NCBI GenBank assembly: GCA_023205875.1
Contig: CP060770.1
Coordinates: 184,501 to 248,500 of the forward strand
Source of the DNA: Chloropicon primus
Lineage: Eukaryota > Chlorophyta > Chloropicophyceae > Chloropicales > Chloropicaceae
Direction: 5' to 3'
DNA: 64,000 nucleotides
Made by a program: the position numbers and the translations under genes. Below, one piece after another: positions 8,399-17,384 of this stretch; position 1 is the first letter of the stretch, and each line of letters begins with the position of its first letter. Below the pieces are notes generated by a model that saw nothing but the letters and a program-made list of their open reading frames with translations, was not told the DNA's origin and ran no database searches.

Positions 8399-9516
8399 GA
8401 TCTGGAGTGTCCACGGGCGAGAAAGAAGTGTCCTCCATCTGTCACTTGAAAAAAAGAACTTTTCCCGGGCTTTTTTTCCTCGAGGCTTTGGATTGTGGAA
8501 AAGTGTAGAAATTACACTTTAGGGTCGGCGGAACATTTCAAATTTTTTCAAATCCTCGTTTTCCCTTTCGTCGGTAGAAATCCCTTCTTGAGAGGACACG
8601 AGTGACTCCCCGGAGGAAAACACACCAAAAACCGATCGATCGATCGATCGGAAGACGAGCACCGCAGAGCAGAGCAGGACGGAGGAAGGTAAGGACGACG
8701 ACGACGACGACGACGACGAGGAGCGGAGGAGAGGAGGAGGGAGAATATCGCTCTCTCCATCTCTTGCTCTCTCTCTCTCTCTCTCTCCATCTCTCTCCAT
8801 CTCTTGCTCTGGTTTCTTTCTTCATTTTTTCATGGGAAAGAGACAGTTTGCTTGGTGGGCTCCATGTTGTTGTGGACGAGCGAGCGAGCGGAGGAGCGGA
8901 GGAGAGAGAACATCACTCTCTCCATCTCTTGCTCTCTCTCTCTCCATCTCTTGCTCTGTTTTCTTTCTTCATTTTTTCATGGGAAAGAGACAGTTTGCTT
9001 GGTGGGCTCCATGTTGTTGTTGTGGAAAGTATCCTCGTGTTGAGGTGGAGGACAGAGGAAAGGAAAAGAGAATCTCTTCATCTCTTGCTCTGTTTTTGTT
9101 TCAGGGAACAGAACAGAACAACAGAGAGACCTCTTCCTCTTCCTCGCGTCTCGTCCACAGAGCAGAGCAAAAAGAGAGAGAGCCTTCCTCCGTTCCATCC
9201 TCCATCCTTATTCCTTTCCGTTTCTAACGCCAACGCTTCTCCTTCTTTCCTTTTTTTTTCGTTCAGCTTGGCTCCTGTTGGGTTTTTGTTTTTGATTCAG
9301 TAGCGGGTTGGGTTGCTCGTCGTGAGAGTTTGTTGTTGTTGCTGCTCTGAGAAGAACAGAACAGAATCGACTGGACTGGACTGGACTCTGCTCCGTTCCT
9401 TCGTTCGTTCGTTCGTTCGTTCAATTTTTTTTTATTTTTTTTTGCTTGTTGGTCGACTACTACTCGCTCGTCGTCCACCAGCAGCAGCAGCAGCACCAGG
9501 TAGATAGAGATAGAGC
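8399..9516 (+). promoter_or_regulatory. MYB3R upstream region with tandem repeat and microsatellites
   Basis: No gene is seen here. The region holds GATC repeats (8636..8651), an ACG/GAC triplet run (8696..8718), CT-rich tracts and a tandem duplication. The duplication unit is about 147 bp: copies at about 8735..8876 and 8905..9024 share TTCTTTCTTCATTTTTTCAT and GCTTGGTGGGCTCCATG. GTTC repeats (9402..9422) and a GCA run precede the start codon. No copy of the conserved leader motif was found in it. Confidence 0.6.
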
Positions 9517-11628
9517 ATGGAGTCCATACCGGAGGGCTCGCAAGCGGCCGCGGAAACGCAGGCGGCTCGCCCCCCCCTGGCGCAGTTGGACCCGCAGAAC
9601 CAGCCGGTCGCCTCCGGGCAGCCCGAGGACCCGAAGAAGGAGTCCCCGTCGAGCGTGCCCGCCCAGCAGCAGCAGGCCAAGGCGGCGACGACGAAGGTGG
9701 ACGTCGCGAAGAACGAGAAGTTCACGGAGGCCGCCCTGAGCCTGCCGCCCGTGCTGGGAAAGACTGGCGCGCCGAAGAGGAAGTCGAGCAAGGGGGGTTG
9801 GACGAACGAGGAGGACGAGATCTTGAGGAGGGCGGTGCAGCAGTGCGAGGGGAAGAATTGGAAGAAGATCGCAGAGTACTTCACCGACAGGAGCGACGTC
9901 CAGTGCCTCCACCGGTGGCAGAAGGTGCTGAACCCCGACCTCATCAAGGGGCCGTGGACCCCGGACGAGGACAGGAAGATCATCTCCCTAGTCAAGGAGC
10001 ACGGCCCGAAGAAGTGGAGCGTGATCGCCGAGAAGCTCCCGGGGAGGATAGGCAAGCAGTGTAGGGAGAGGTGGCACAACCACCTGAACCCCGACATCAA
10101 GCAGGACCCTTGGAGCATGGAGGAGGACAAGACCCTGATAGACGCGCACAAGAAGCACGGAAACAAGTGGGCGGAGATCTCGAAGCTCCTGCCGGGGAGG
10201 ACGGACAACGCCATCAAGAACAGGTGGAACTCCACCATGAAGAGGAAGTACGAGGAGCGCACCTCCTCCAACGCGGGTGGAAAGTCAAAGCAGCAGGCCA
10301 GGAAGACTCAGAAGACGTCTGCGGGCGGCAGCGCGGGCGGGGTGAAGGCCGGCAAGGACAAGGGGGCCAAGTCCCAGGAGCAGAAGAAGAAGGCGCAGAG
10401 GCAGGGGGCGGGAAGGAAGAAGGCGGCCTCGAAGAAGGGCCCGAAGGGCAAGGAGGTGAACGTCGCCGCCATGGCGTTTGGCCAGCAGCAGCAGGTCGCG
10501 CACCCCTGGCAGAACCTCTACGCCGCCACCGGTCAGTTCCCCTTCTCCGCGGCGAACATGGGCATGTACGCCCCTCCCGGCGCGGATCCCCAGGCGCACG
10601 CCCAGCAGCTCAGCGCGTACGCCGCGGGCCAGTACCAGCCATTCGCGATGTACGCGAGCCCCCAGGGCAACCTGGTGGGGCAGCCCTTCAGCGCCCAGCA
10701 GCCCGGAGCCGCGGCAGGCCAGTCGAGCGGAGCGGCAGGGCAGCAGCAGCACCAGAGCATGCTGCAGCAGAACAACCTTGCGAGCGCTTTGCACAACGCC
10801 TCGAGCCTCCAGGACCTCACCGGCTTTGGCCTCACCTCCCCCGAGGCTCACCAGGCCCTCTTGCAGTCCTCCATTAGCTCGCCCCTCGGCATTTCCCAGC
10901 TCTTCATGGGGGAGGGAGGGCTCGGTAACGTGGGGTCGCTGACGCCAGGGCAGTTCCTGTTCGCGGCGACGCCAAACCAGAGCGCCTCGGGACCGAACGG
11001 AAGCCCGCAGTCGAGGCTCAGCTCCGCGGCGAAGACCTTTGGCGCGACCCCTTCGATTTACCAAAGGAGGCACAGGGCCGGAGCGAGCGGGCAGCAGGTC
11101 GCTGCACTGGAACCGGACAGTGCCTTGGGAGGCGTCAAGACGGAGCAGGTGGGCTCCGCTCCTGGAAGGAACCACATCGACCAGTCGGACTTGGCGAGCC
11201 AGTCGGACTTGGCGAGCCTGGCGAGGCCCCTTTTCGCCAGCCCAAGCACGAGCTACGGCCAGAAGGAGAGGCAGCAGCAGAAGCTCGAGGACAAGCAGCA
11301 GATTGTCGCCGAGAAGAAGGTGCTGGGAGAGAACCATATGATCCCCAAGCAGCCAGCAACCCACAAGGGGCCAAGACTCAGTCATGTCTTCAGGCAACCA
11401 CAGGACGCCTTGACCATGATGCAGACGGTCGAGGCCCAGAACCAAGGACTTTTCATGGGGTGCGAGGAGGTGCTCGCGGGGAAATCCGGAGACACGAAAA
11501 CGAAAGCGAACGCCGCTGGGGAAGGAAACATCAGCCCAACGGGCAGCAAAGAGAACCACAACATTCACCTTCTCACCCCAGGAAGCAGGTACTTAATGCA
11601 GCATACTGCAAACCTTTGCGACAATTAG
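9517..11628 (+). CDS. Three-repeat MYB transcription factor (MYB3R)
   Basis: A single-exon gene of 703 aa. Residues about 92 to 243 hold three MYB repeats: [30 protein letters not shown] and [15 protein letters not shown]. Each has regularly spaced Trp residues and the R2R3 signatures [19 protein letters not shown] and [15 protein letters not shown]. This order and spacing is the R1R2R3 (c-Myb/MYB3R) type. In plants these factors bind MSA elements of G2/M genes. The N-terminus is Pro/Ala-rich. The middle is Lys-rich with a likely nuclear signal ([15 protein letters not shown]), and the rest is Gln/Ala-rich. The ATG at 9517 is the first in the frame after the leader repeats. Confidence 0.93.
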   Translation: MESIPEGSQAAAETQAARPPLAQLDPQNQPVASGQPEDPKKESPSSVPAQQQQAKAATTKVDVAKNEKFTEAALSLPPVLGKTGAPKRKSSKGGWTNEEDEILRRAVQQCEGKNWKKIAEYFTDRSDVQCLHRWQKVLNPDLIKGPWTPDEDRKIISLVKEHGPKKWSVIAEKLPGRIGKQCRERWHNHLNPDIKQDPWSMEEDKTLIDAHKKHGNKWAEISKLLPGRTDNAIKNRWNSTMKRKYEERTSSNAGGKSKQQARKTQKTSAGGSAGGVKAGKDKGAKSQEQKKKAQRQGAGRKKAASKKGPKGKEVNVAAMAFGQQQQVAHPWQNLYAATGQFPFSAANMGMYAPPGADPQAHAQQLSAYAAGQYQPFAMYASPQGNLVGQPFSAQQPGAAAGQSSGAAGQQQHQSMLQQNNLASALHNASSLQDLTGFGLTSPEAHQALLQSSISSPLGISQLFMGEGGLGNVGSLTPGQFLFAATPNQSASGPNGSPQSRLSSAAKTFGATPSIYQRRHRAGASGQQVAALEPDSALGGVKTEQVGSAPGRNHIDQSDLASQSDLASLARPLFASPSTSYGQKERQQQKLEDKQQIVAEKKVLGENHMIPKQPATHKGPRLSHVFRQPQDALTMMQTVEAQNQGLFMGCEEVLAGKSGDTKTKANAAGEGNISPTGSKENHNIHLLTPGSRYLMQHTANLCDN

Positions 11629-11779
11629 GAAGCACACACACCCCTATGTTTTAATATATGAGAAAAAATATGAACCCCAAAACGAAACAAAACGAAACTG
11701 ATGTACTACAATGTCACTTGACTTCACGCGACGGCGTTAGAATGCGCCTCGCTGTGCCCAAACCCTCGCCTAGCAAGAC

Positions 11780-12151
11780 CTACTGCCCTCCCTTCATCTC
11801 CTTGATGGTGGGCCAGACGCCCGACGCCGCCGCGATGGCGAGGAGCACGACAGCTACCTTGACCATGACGCCCTTGGTCCCGGAACCCTGCGATGGGATC
11901 ACAAGCTGCTGCCCCGGAAAGATCATGTCCCCTTCACCAATCGTCTTCGTGTTCGCTTTCCTCAACTTCTCCGTCGTCACGTTATGGCCGGCTGCGATGC
12001 TGGACAGCCACTCGCCCTTCTGCACTTCGTGGTACTTCTTCGCGTCGCATGACACGAGTCTCGAAGATCTCGAGCACCTCGATGCCGATGGAAGGGAAGG
12101 GGGGCTCCTTCCAACGGAGAACCTCCTCGTCGTAATAGTGTTCACGTTCAT
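11780..12151 (-). CDS. LysM-domain membrane protein, probably organelle-targeted
   Basis: A 123-aa protein starting at ATG 12151; the upstream frame has no ATG. The N-terminus (MNVNTITTRRFSVGRS, then Ser/Arg-rich to LVSC) fits a transit peptide. Residues about 40 to 85 form one LysM: YHEVQKGEWLSSIAAGHNVT, then LRKANTKTIGEGDMIFPGQQ and LVIP. A single C-terminal membrane span (VMVKVAVVLLAIAAASGVW) follows. LysM binds GlcNAc-containing glycans such as peptidoglycan or chitin. With MurB in the same window, a plastid peptidoglycan role is tempting but is an inference. The leader (12205..12500) is nearly identical to that of cyclophilin H. Confidence 0.8.
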   Translation of the reverse strand: MNVNTITTRRFSVGRSPPSLPSASRCSRSSRLVSCDAKKYHEVQKGEWLSSIAAGHNVTTEKLRKANTKTIGEGDMIFPGQQLVIPSQGSGTKGVMVKVAVVLLAIAAASGVWPTIKEMKGGQ

Positions 12152-12204
12152 CGCACGAAAATAATCTTCAGCCCACAAGAAAAAACAGCAAGCAGAATCA
12201 CTCG

Positions 12205-12500
12205 TTCAGTCCCTCCACGTTGTCATCCGTTACCCGTAACGCTCGGGCGAGCGCTCTTTCGAAAGATCAAGAGACGAAGACACCATCTAACGAGCGTCAC
12301 CTCCCTCCAGAACACCACCACGTCGTCCAATCTCTCCAAAGCCACCTCATTCCGTCCAAGAGGCAGCCACGAATCACACGTTTCGCGTCTCAACATCCTC
12401 GTCCGTGAAGCGTAGCGCTCGATCGAGGGCTCTTTCGAAAGAGCACGACACGAGTATTCCATCGGCTTCGCTTCTTGTTCCCTCACCACTCGCCCTCGTC
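12205..12500 (-). repeat. 296-bp leader repeat, copy 1 (upstream of LysM gene)
   Basis: This 296-bp segment differs from 15302..15597 at only about four positions (about 98.6 percent identity). Read on the minus strand, it contains two motif copies (12415..12449 and 12241..12276, about 174 bp apart) built on the palindromes GCTCTTTCGAAAGAGC and TCTTTCGAAAGA. It lies just upstream of the LysM coding start. Confidence 0.9.
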
Positions 12501-12979
12501 GTCCAAATCCTCCTCTCCACTTACCGGTCGCTGGAGTCACTCCTCTCTCTTCCTGTGCACCAATGGGAAAGCCCCGAGGAAGTTGGCGAGAGAGGAGCAC
12601 AGCCTCCCTTTGCTCGAGGAATTAGACGACGAGGGCGAGGATTGGTGCGCAAGAGAGATCTATTGAGCGAAGCTACGTCTCGAGAGCTTTCGAACGGTAC
12701 CTTGGTTGACGCGTTTGACGCTCGGAGTGCTCGACGAGGTTCGCATCAGTGTTTGCTGAAGCAGGATTCGATTGGGATGGAGTGACTTTGTGGAGGAAGT
12801 GGAGGGAGATTGGAGCGCTGGGAGGGATAGTGACCAGCATCGAGCGGTAGCGTGACTCACTGTTAGGTTGCTTTCTGAGGATGATGCCCTGAGTGCTCGT
12901 GGAGGTCACGAGGGAGGGAGTTCGAGACCATGATGGAGGAGGTTGGCCTCAGCATGAGGTTGTGAGTGTCACCAACAAC
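12501..12979 (+). promoter_or_regulatory. Leader of CPR5-like gene with motif copy
   Basis: The region holds one sense motif copy at 12677..12710 (GAGCTTTCGAACGGTACCTT) and an acceptor-like GCTGAAGCAG ending near 12762, so a leader intron probably ends there. No other gene is seen. Confidence 0.5.
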
Positions 12980-14332
12980 ATGAGGAAAGAACTGGAGGGG
13001 GATGACTCTCCTCCTCCACGTGGCTTCCAAAATCAGCTCAAGCATGACAATGAGGTTCTCAATCGTGAGAAGTGGCAGCCGGGGGACGACGAGTTTGTCA
13101 CAAAAGCAAAAACAAATCCTCAAAGTCTTCCACTTGAGCAGCAGCAGCAACCCAAGCAGGTGGAGGGAGGGGGCAGCCGGGATCGAGCCGGACTCAAAGC
13201 TGTTGGCCATGGCGAAGGACTGGCATCGTGGGATTCTGTTCCTTGGGTTGGCATTGTGACCTTCCTGGTGGTGTGTTGTGCTTCGGCGTACCTTTACCTG
13301 CGCGGAGCTGGTGGGTTGCTCACTGGAACGGGAAGGGTTGTTGTCGGTGACGATGCGACGAGCGAGAGGAAGAAGAGGAAGAGGGCGAGAAACAGAAAGA
13401 ATCGCGCGGCGAGGAAAGCGACAGGGGGTGCGGTCACAAGCGTGCAAGGGCACGGTGGAGGGGGGTTGGCTCTGAACGACGCCAGTGCTCCCGCAAGTTC
13501 AACGGCGGTGGACCAGGGGGTGGTGGAGACGGTGGCGTCGTTGGCCCGGGGCCTTGGGCTCAACCCTGCCGAGCTCGATCCAAAGACCAAACTGCAGCTT
13601 GTCCAAACGGCGCTGAATTCGGAGGCATTGAAGCTGCGAAGGGAACAGAAGGACGTGGCCGGGGAAGCGCACCGGTTGAACCTCAGCAGGGAGGAGAAGC
13701 GGTGCGTCGAGGAGGAGGTCTTCAAATTCAAGGCCTCGTGCGCAGACTCCCTCGTTGCGGGCATCCTGGTGACCTTCCTGTGCATTGGCGTCAAGGCGTT
13801 CGATCTTGAGGGCCAGTGGACCTCCATTTTGGAAGCTTGCCCTGCGGGAACAGGCCCCGGAGAGGGAGGGGAGAGACACTCCTGGTTCCCTTTCGCCGTG
13901 CCCTTCCTCTTGAGCAAGGTTGAAATCCTGAACCAAGCCCTGTGTCTCTTGAAAGTCACTCTGTCCAGGGTCGGCGGTTACCTTGTGGCGGCCTACTTTT
14001 TGGCCAAATTCTTCCACCACGTGGCCTCCTTGGCAGTGACTTACCACAGAGCACCAATCACGGTGATCCTCCTGCTCCTGGGTCTTGGCATGGGCAGCGC
14101 TCTGAATGTGCTGGTCTCCGCTTGGGGCGGGAGTGGTACCCTGTTCTTCTCCGTGTGGATGGTCTTGTGCGCTTTGCACTGCGTCCTCGTCACGAGAGCG
14201 CAAACAATTGTGAGACTGCTCGGGAGAGAGAGAATCATCCCATGGAAGCACTTTGCGCTTCACGTCGTCCTCATTGTGGTGCTGCCAGCGACTGCTGGAC
14301 TCCTGCCCTTTCAAGTTGTATCATATTTTTGA
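12980..14332 (+). CDS. CPR5-like membrane protein
   Basis: A 450-aa protein from ATG 12980; the frame is open upstream but only by non-ATG codons. A disordered N-terminus is followed by one hydrophobic span, a basic cluster (ERKKRKRARNRKNRAARKA), a coiled region, and four or more C-terminal helices. The C-terminal third (APITVILLLLGLGMG, WGGSGTLFFSVWMVLCALHC) and the preceding WFPFAVPFLLSK resemble plant CPR5, whose end reads alike (MPVTF-ILLLLG-GGSGY-W--LCLLHF). Plant CPR5 is a nuclear-pore membrane protein affecting immunity, cell cycle and ageing. The assignment rests on remembered family motifs and should be treated as likely rather than certain. A motif-bearing leader intron lies upstream. 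Confidence 0.65.
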   Translation: MRKELEGDDSPPPRGFQNQLKHDNEVLNREKWQPGDDEFVTKAKTNPQSLPLEQQQQPKQVEGGGSRDRAGLKAVGHGEGLASWDSVPWVGIVTFLVVCCASAYLYLRGAGGLLTGTGRVVVGDDATSERKKRKRARNRKNRAARKATGGAVTSVQGHGGGGLALNDASAPASSTAVDQGVVETVASLARGLGLNPAELDPKTKLQLVQTALNSEALKLRREQKDVAGEAHRLNLSREEKRCVEEEVFKFKASCADSLVAGILVTFLCIGVKAFDLEGQWTSILEACPAGTGPGEGGERHSWFPFAVPFLLSKVEILNQALCLLKVTLSRVGGYLVAAYFLAKFFHHVASLAVTYHRAPITVILLLLGLGMGSALNVLVSAWGGSGTLFFSVWMVLCALHCVLVTRAQTIVRLLGRERIIPWKHFALHVVLIVVLPATAGLLPFQVVSYF

Positions 14333-14359
14333 TATATAGTTGTATTATATTGATGCCTC

Positions 14360-15155
14360 TCACATCTCACCGCACTGAGAGATGACCACGTCCTGTTGGT
14401 GGCGAACGAGCGAATACAATGCAAACAAGTCAGGGGGCGAAAGGCCTTGAGAAGAAGAAGCGGGGAGGGAAGAAAAGGAGCTACGAGGACTTACGAGCCT
14501 TGGCTTGTTGTTTGGTCCGCATTGCACGTTCTCCACTTTCCTGACCACGAGGAGTCCGTCGCCCAAGACCCTGCCGAAGACAACGTGCTTTCCGTCGAGC
14601 CACTCGCACTTCCCGCAAGTGATGAAGAACTGGCACCCGTTGGTGTCCTTTCCGCTGTTTGCCATCGAAAGAAGACCCGGTCCCGTGTGTGTTGCCACAA
14701 AGTTCTCGTCATCAAACCTCGTGCCTTGCGTTCGAAACGGGGAGAGGGGGAGAAGAAGAAGAACAACAAATCGTCCAACCGTTCAGTCCCTGGAGCAACA
14801 CCAAGAAAGGGCAAGAGAAAAAGGGAAGGACATCCATAGACGGGTTCACTCGCAGGACTGCCTTACCGTAGATACACAAGCTCCCCGACCCATCGCCCTT
14901 GAGGAAGTCTCCGCCCTGAATCATGAACTCTTTGATAACCCTGTGAAACTTGCAGAGCTTGTAACCGATGGGTTGGCCGTTCTTTCTGAATTCACCGGTG
15001 CAGAGCTGTCGAAAGTTCTCACACGTCCGGGGCGCTACATCAGCAAAGAGCTCCATCTTCACCCTTCCCGCATCGATCCCTCCTATCTGGACGTCGAAGA
15101 ACACAACTGGGTTGCTCAGGTTCTGAGGCCTCGTGTGCCAGCTCTCGTCCGCCAT
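14360..15155 (-). CDS. PPIH: Cyclophilin H, spliceosomal peptidyl-prolyl isomerase
   Basis: Three exons, 15155..14867, 14724..14495 and 14392..14360, encode 183 aa. The last exon encodes only [10 protein letters not shown] and the stop, matching the invariant C-terminus of cyclophilin H. Core motifs are [61 protein letters not shown] and [10 protein letters not shown]. Catalytic Arg (FHRV), Phe and Gln (FMIQGGDF) and Trp (EWLDGKH) are present. The second intron is 102 nt, in frame and without a stop. In the known family this isomerase belongs to the U4/U6.U5 snRNP. Its leader is the second copy of the 296-bp repeat. Confidence 0.95.
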
Positions 15156-15301
15156 GGCGCGCTATCGATCCGCAACTCACGGAAGAACGATCACACCGAG
15201 TCACAATGGAAGCTTTCCGCCGGAAAGCAAGTCGCCAAACTCCTGAACCTCGACCAAAACAATTCAATACCTTGAGGAAGAAAAATGAACAGATCTCGAG
15301 T

Positions 15302-15597
15302 TTCAGTCCCTCCACGTTGTCATCCGTTACCCGTAATGCTCGGGCGAGCGCTCTTTCGAAAGATCAAGAGCCGAAGACACCATCTAACGAGCGTCACCTC
15401 CCTCCAGAACACCACCACGTTGTCCAATCTCTCCAAAGCCACCTCATTCCGTCCAAGAGGCAGCCACGAATCACACGTTTCGCGTCTCAACATCCTCGTC
15501 CGTGAAGCGTAGCGCTCGATCGAGGGCTCTTTCGAAAGATCACGACACGAGTATTCCATCGGCTTCGCTTCTTGTTCCCTCACCACTCGCCCTCGTC
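15302..15597 (-). repeat. 296-bp leader repeat, copy 2 (upstream of cyclophilin H)
   Basis: Nearly identical partner of 12205..12500, exactly the same length, in the same orientation relative to its gene. Motif copies on the minus strand are at 15512..15546 and 15338..15373. The high identity points to a recent duplication or gene conversion limited to the leader; the downstream coding genes are unrelated. Confidence 0.9.
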
Positions 15598-15711
15598 TTC
15601 CATTCTCGCCCCCAAAACTCACCTGGCGGTCGTCTCCTCCGTCCTCTTCAGCTTTCAATTCAAAAAATTGAGCGGCCAGAGGGAGAAGAGAGAGAGAAGC
15701 GAAGGCGAGCG

Positions 15712-15868
15712 GTAAGTGAGGGGTCTTGCGCGAAACGGGGAGGGTCTTTGGTGTGGTGGAGGGGGTCGTTGGATAGATCTTGTCGCGATCTTTCGAAAGA
15801 GCTCTTGCTTGGGACGACTTTCGTCCTGTGGAGGATTTGACGTACTGAAGTAGAGTTCTGTTTTGCAG
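15712..15868 (+). other. Leader intron 1 of TPR gene, motif-bearing
   Basis: 157 nt from gtaagtgagg to ttttgcag, with the motif at 15781..15813 (CGCGATCTTTCGAAAGAGCT). It is followed by a 22-nt exon (15869..15890). Confidence 0.75.
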
Positions 15869-15890
15869 AGTGTGAAGGAAAGAGCGAGAG

Positions 15891-16058
15891 GTAAGTGAGG
15901 TGAAGCGTGGAGTGGAGGGTGTTGTTGTGGTCGTGGATGGTGTCATAGGATAGATCGTGTCGCGATCTTTCGAAAGAGCTCTCGATCGGGACGATTGACG
16001 TCGATTTGAGCCATCTTGAGGAACTGAAAGGAGATCTGTTCGCTTCTGTTTGTCTCAG
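15891..16058 (+). other. Leader intron 2 of TPR gene, motif-bearing
   Basis: 168 nt from gtaagtgagg to tgtctcag, with the motif at 15957..15990. It aligns with the preceding intron at the donor (identical first ten bases), around the motif and at the T-rich end, so the two look like copies of one element. The coding start follows 6 nt after the acceptor. Confidence 0.75.
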
Positions 16059-16064
16059 TGGAAG

Positions 16065-16823
16065 ATGACGATGAACGCAGAGGAGTTGAAGCAGGAAGGG
16101 AATGCGCTTTACAAGGACGGAAAATACTTGAAAGCTGCTGCGACGTATAGCCAAGCCATCAAACTCGACAAAGAGAACGGCGTCCTGTATAGGTAAGGCC
16201 ACGAGACCTGCTCGGCGAGGACCGCAGGGGAGTGACACACTCTCTTTGCTTGGGTCTTGCACAGAGGACGGTGGTCTCTTGCTCTCGTGTGGCACGATGC
16301 TTCCCTTGGTGAGATGTCTCATGCTTGCCTGCCTCCTCGCCCGGTTTGCTTCTTGACGGCCCGGTGGTGTGTGAGTTCTCTCAAGCGAGCGAGCGCTTAA
16401 AGTTCGCTTGAGAACGACGACCGGCCGCGACGAGGAAGGGGGAAGGCTTGCTCGGAGACCCTTCGATCATCTGACCGTCTCGTGTTTTTTCCTTGCCTCC
16501 CTGGCGATGTGCGCAGCAACCGAAGCGCTGCCTTGCTTCAGTTGAATAAGGTGAAGAAAGCTATCGCCGACGCGGACGAGTGCATAAGACTCAAACCAGA
16601 CTGGGAGAAGGGTTACTTCAGGAAGGGGACCATTTACGAGTCTATGGACAAGACGGAGGAGGCGCTTGAGGCATACAAGCTCGCATTGGAGAAGAACCCG
16701 GACAACAGAGACTGCACCAACAAGGTCAAGCTGCTTACGAAGATGGTACAAAGGCAGCAAGCGAAGGCGGAGAAACTCAGCAAGCAAAATTTTAGTTTTG
16801 ACAAGAAAGCCGACAAGAAGTAA
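16065..16823 (+). CDS. Small TPR protein
   Basis: Exons 16065..16192 and 16517..16823 encode 144 aa. The intron (16193..16516, 324 nt) splices to give VLYSNRSAALLQLNK. Three TPR units are visible: ELKQEGNALYKDGKYLKAAA, then LYSNRSAALLQLNKVKKAIA and GYFRKGTIYESMDKTEEALE. The Lys/Asn/Arg carboxylate-clamp pattern of Hop/STI1-type TPRs, which bind Hsp70/Hsp90 C-termini, is present (KxxGN, NRSAA, FRKG). The tail is Lys-rich. The intron contains an inverted repeat, GTTCTCTCAAGCGA with TTCGCTTGAGAAC (16374..16414). Specific partner unknown. Confidence 0.85.
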
Positions 16824-17054
16824 GAAATAACGAGCCGGGAGGCGGGCTTGGCCTAGCCAGAGGGATGGGGTACCCGCTCTCGCAGCACTTGGAGCTCAAC
16901 AAGCTAAGGTATCTCTACTCGCTCACCACGAGGTGAACAAACTAAGTTAGTATACAAACAGTTTCGCTTGCACCGTCTTATTTGCCGTGTCCTCTTGGCT
17001 TCCCTCCGCTTTCCGATCTCTCCCGAACGGGGCGTCGGGGCACCCCTAGCCACT

Positions 17055-17384
17055 CTACCGATTCTGATTCAGCTCCACCGTGATGCTTTTGAAGTCCGGC
17101 TTCCGGTAATACACCACTTTGTTCTTCAGCCTCAGTTGCTTCTTCTTGCCCTGGTAGTTCGCCGTGTGCACCCTCTTCACGTCCAACCCATAAATTGTCC
17201 GCAAGTAATTCTTGATCTCGAGCTTGCCAACAGATGGAGCAGACCTGAACTTGAGCATCGACGGCATCTCTCCCTTGGATACTGCTTCAAGTCCTTCCTC
17301 GCTCAAAGGCATGGCTTGCAGAACCATGTTCGGAAAATATATGGGAAGACGAGTTCCCGGTATCACCTTCTTCAGAGCACTCAT
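17055..17384 (-). CDS. Mitochondrial ribosomal protein uL23m
   Basis: A 109-aa protein from ATG 17384. It reads LPIYFPNMVLQAM, then KLEIKNYLRTIYGLDVKRVH, NYQGKKKQLRLKNK and YYRKPDFKSITVEL. This is the L23 fold with the form seen in plant and fungal mitochondrial uL23 rather than the plastid or cytosolic protein. uL23 lies at the exit tunnel of the large subunit. An acceptor-like CCTTGTGCAG ends at about 17472 on the minus strand, and a motif copy (17550..17582, minus) lies further upstream, so the start is preceded by a leader intron. The gene converges on the TPR gene, with 231 bp holding no other gene between. Confidence 0.82.
   Translation of the reverse strand: MSALKKVIPGTRLPIYFPNMVLQAMPLSEEGLEAVSKGEMPSMLKFRSAPSVGKLEIKNYLRTIYGLDVKRVHTANYQGKKKQLRLKNKVVYYRKPDFKSITVELNQNR

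Noticed and set aside
8602-9303. 233-codon frame of Arg, Ser and Leu runs upstream of MYB3R
   Set aside because: It is produced by CT/GA microsatellites and the 147-bp tandem repeat, with no start context or family similarity.
14396-14839. Plus-strand frames opposite cyclophilin H
   Set aside because: Shadows of the spliced minus-strand gene, whose exons match cyclophilin H to the last residue.
12205-15597. Recurrent motif read as a CRISPR array
   Set aside because: Copies are scattered tens of kilobases apart, at variable distance and orientation, in a eukaryotic genome, with no spacer pattern.
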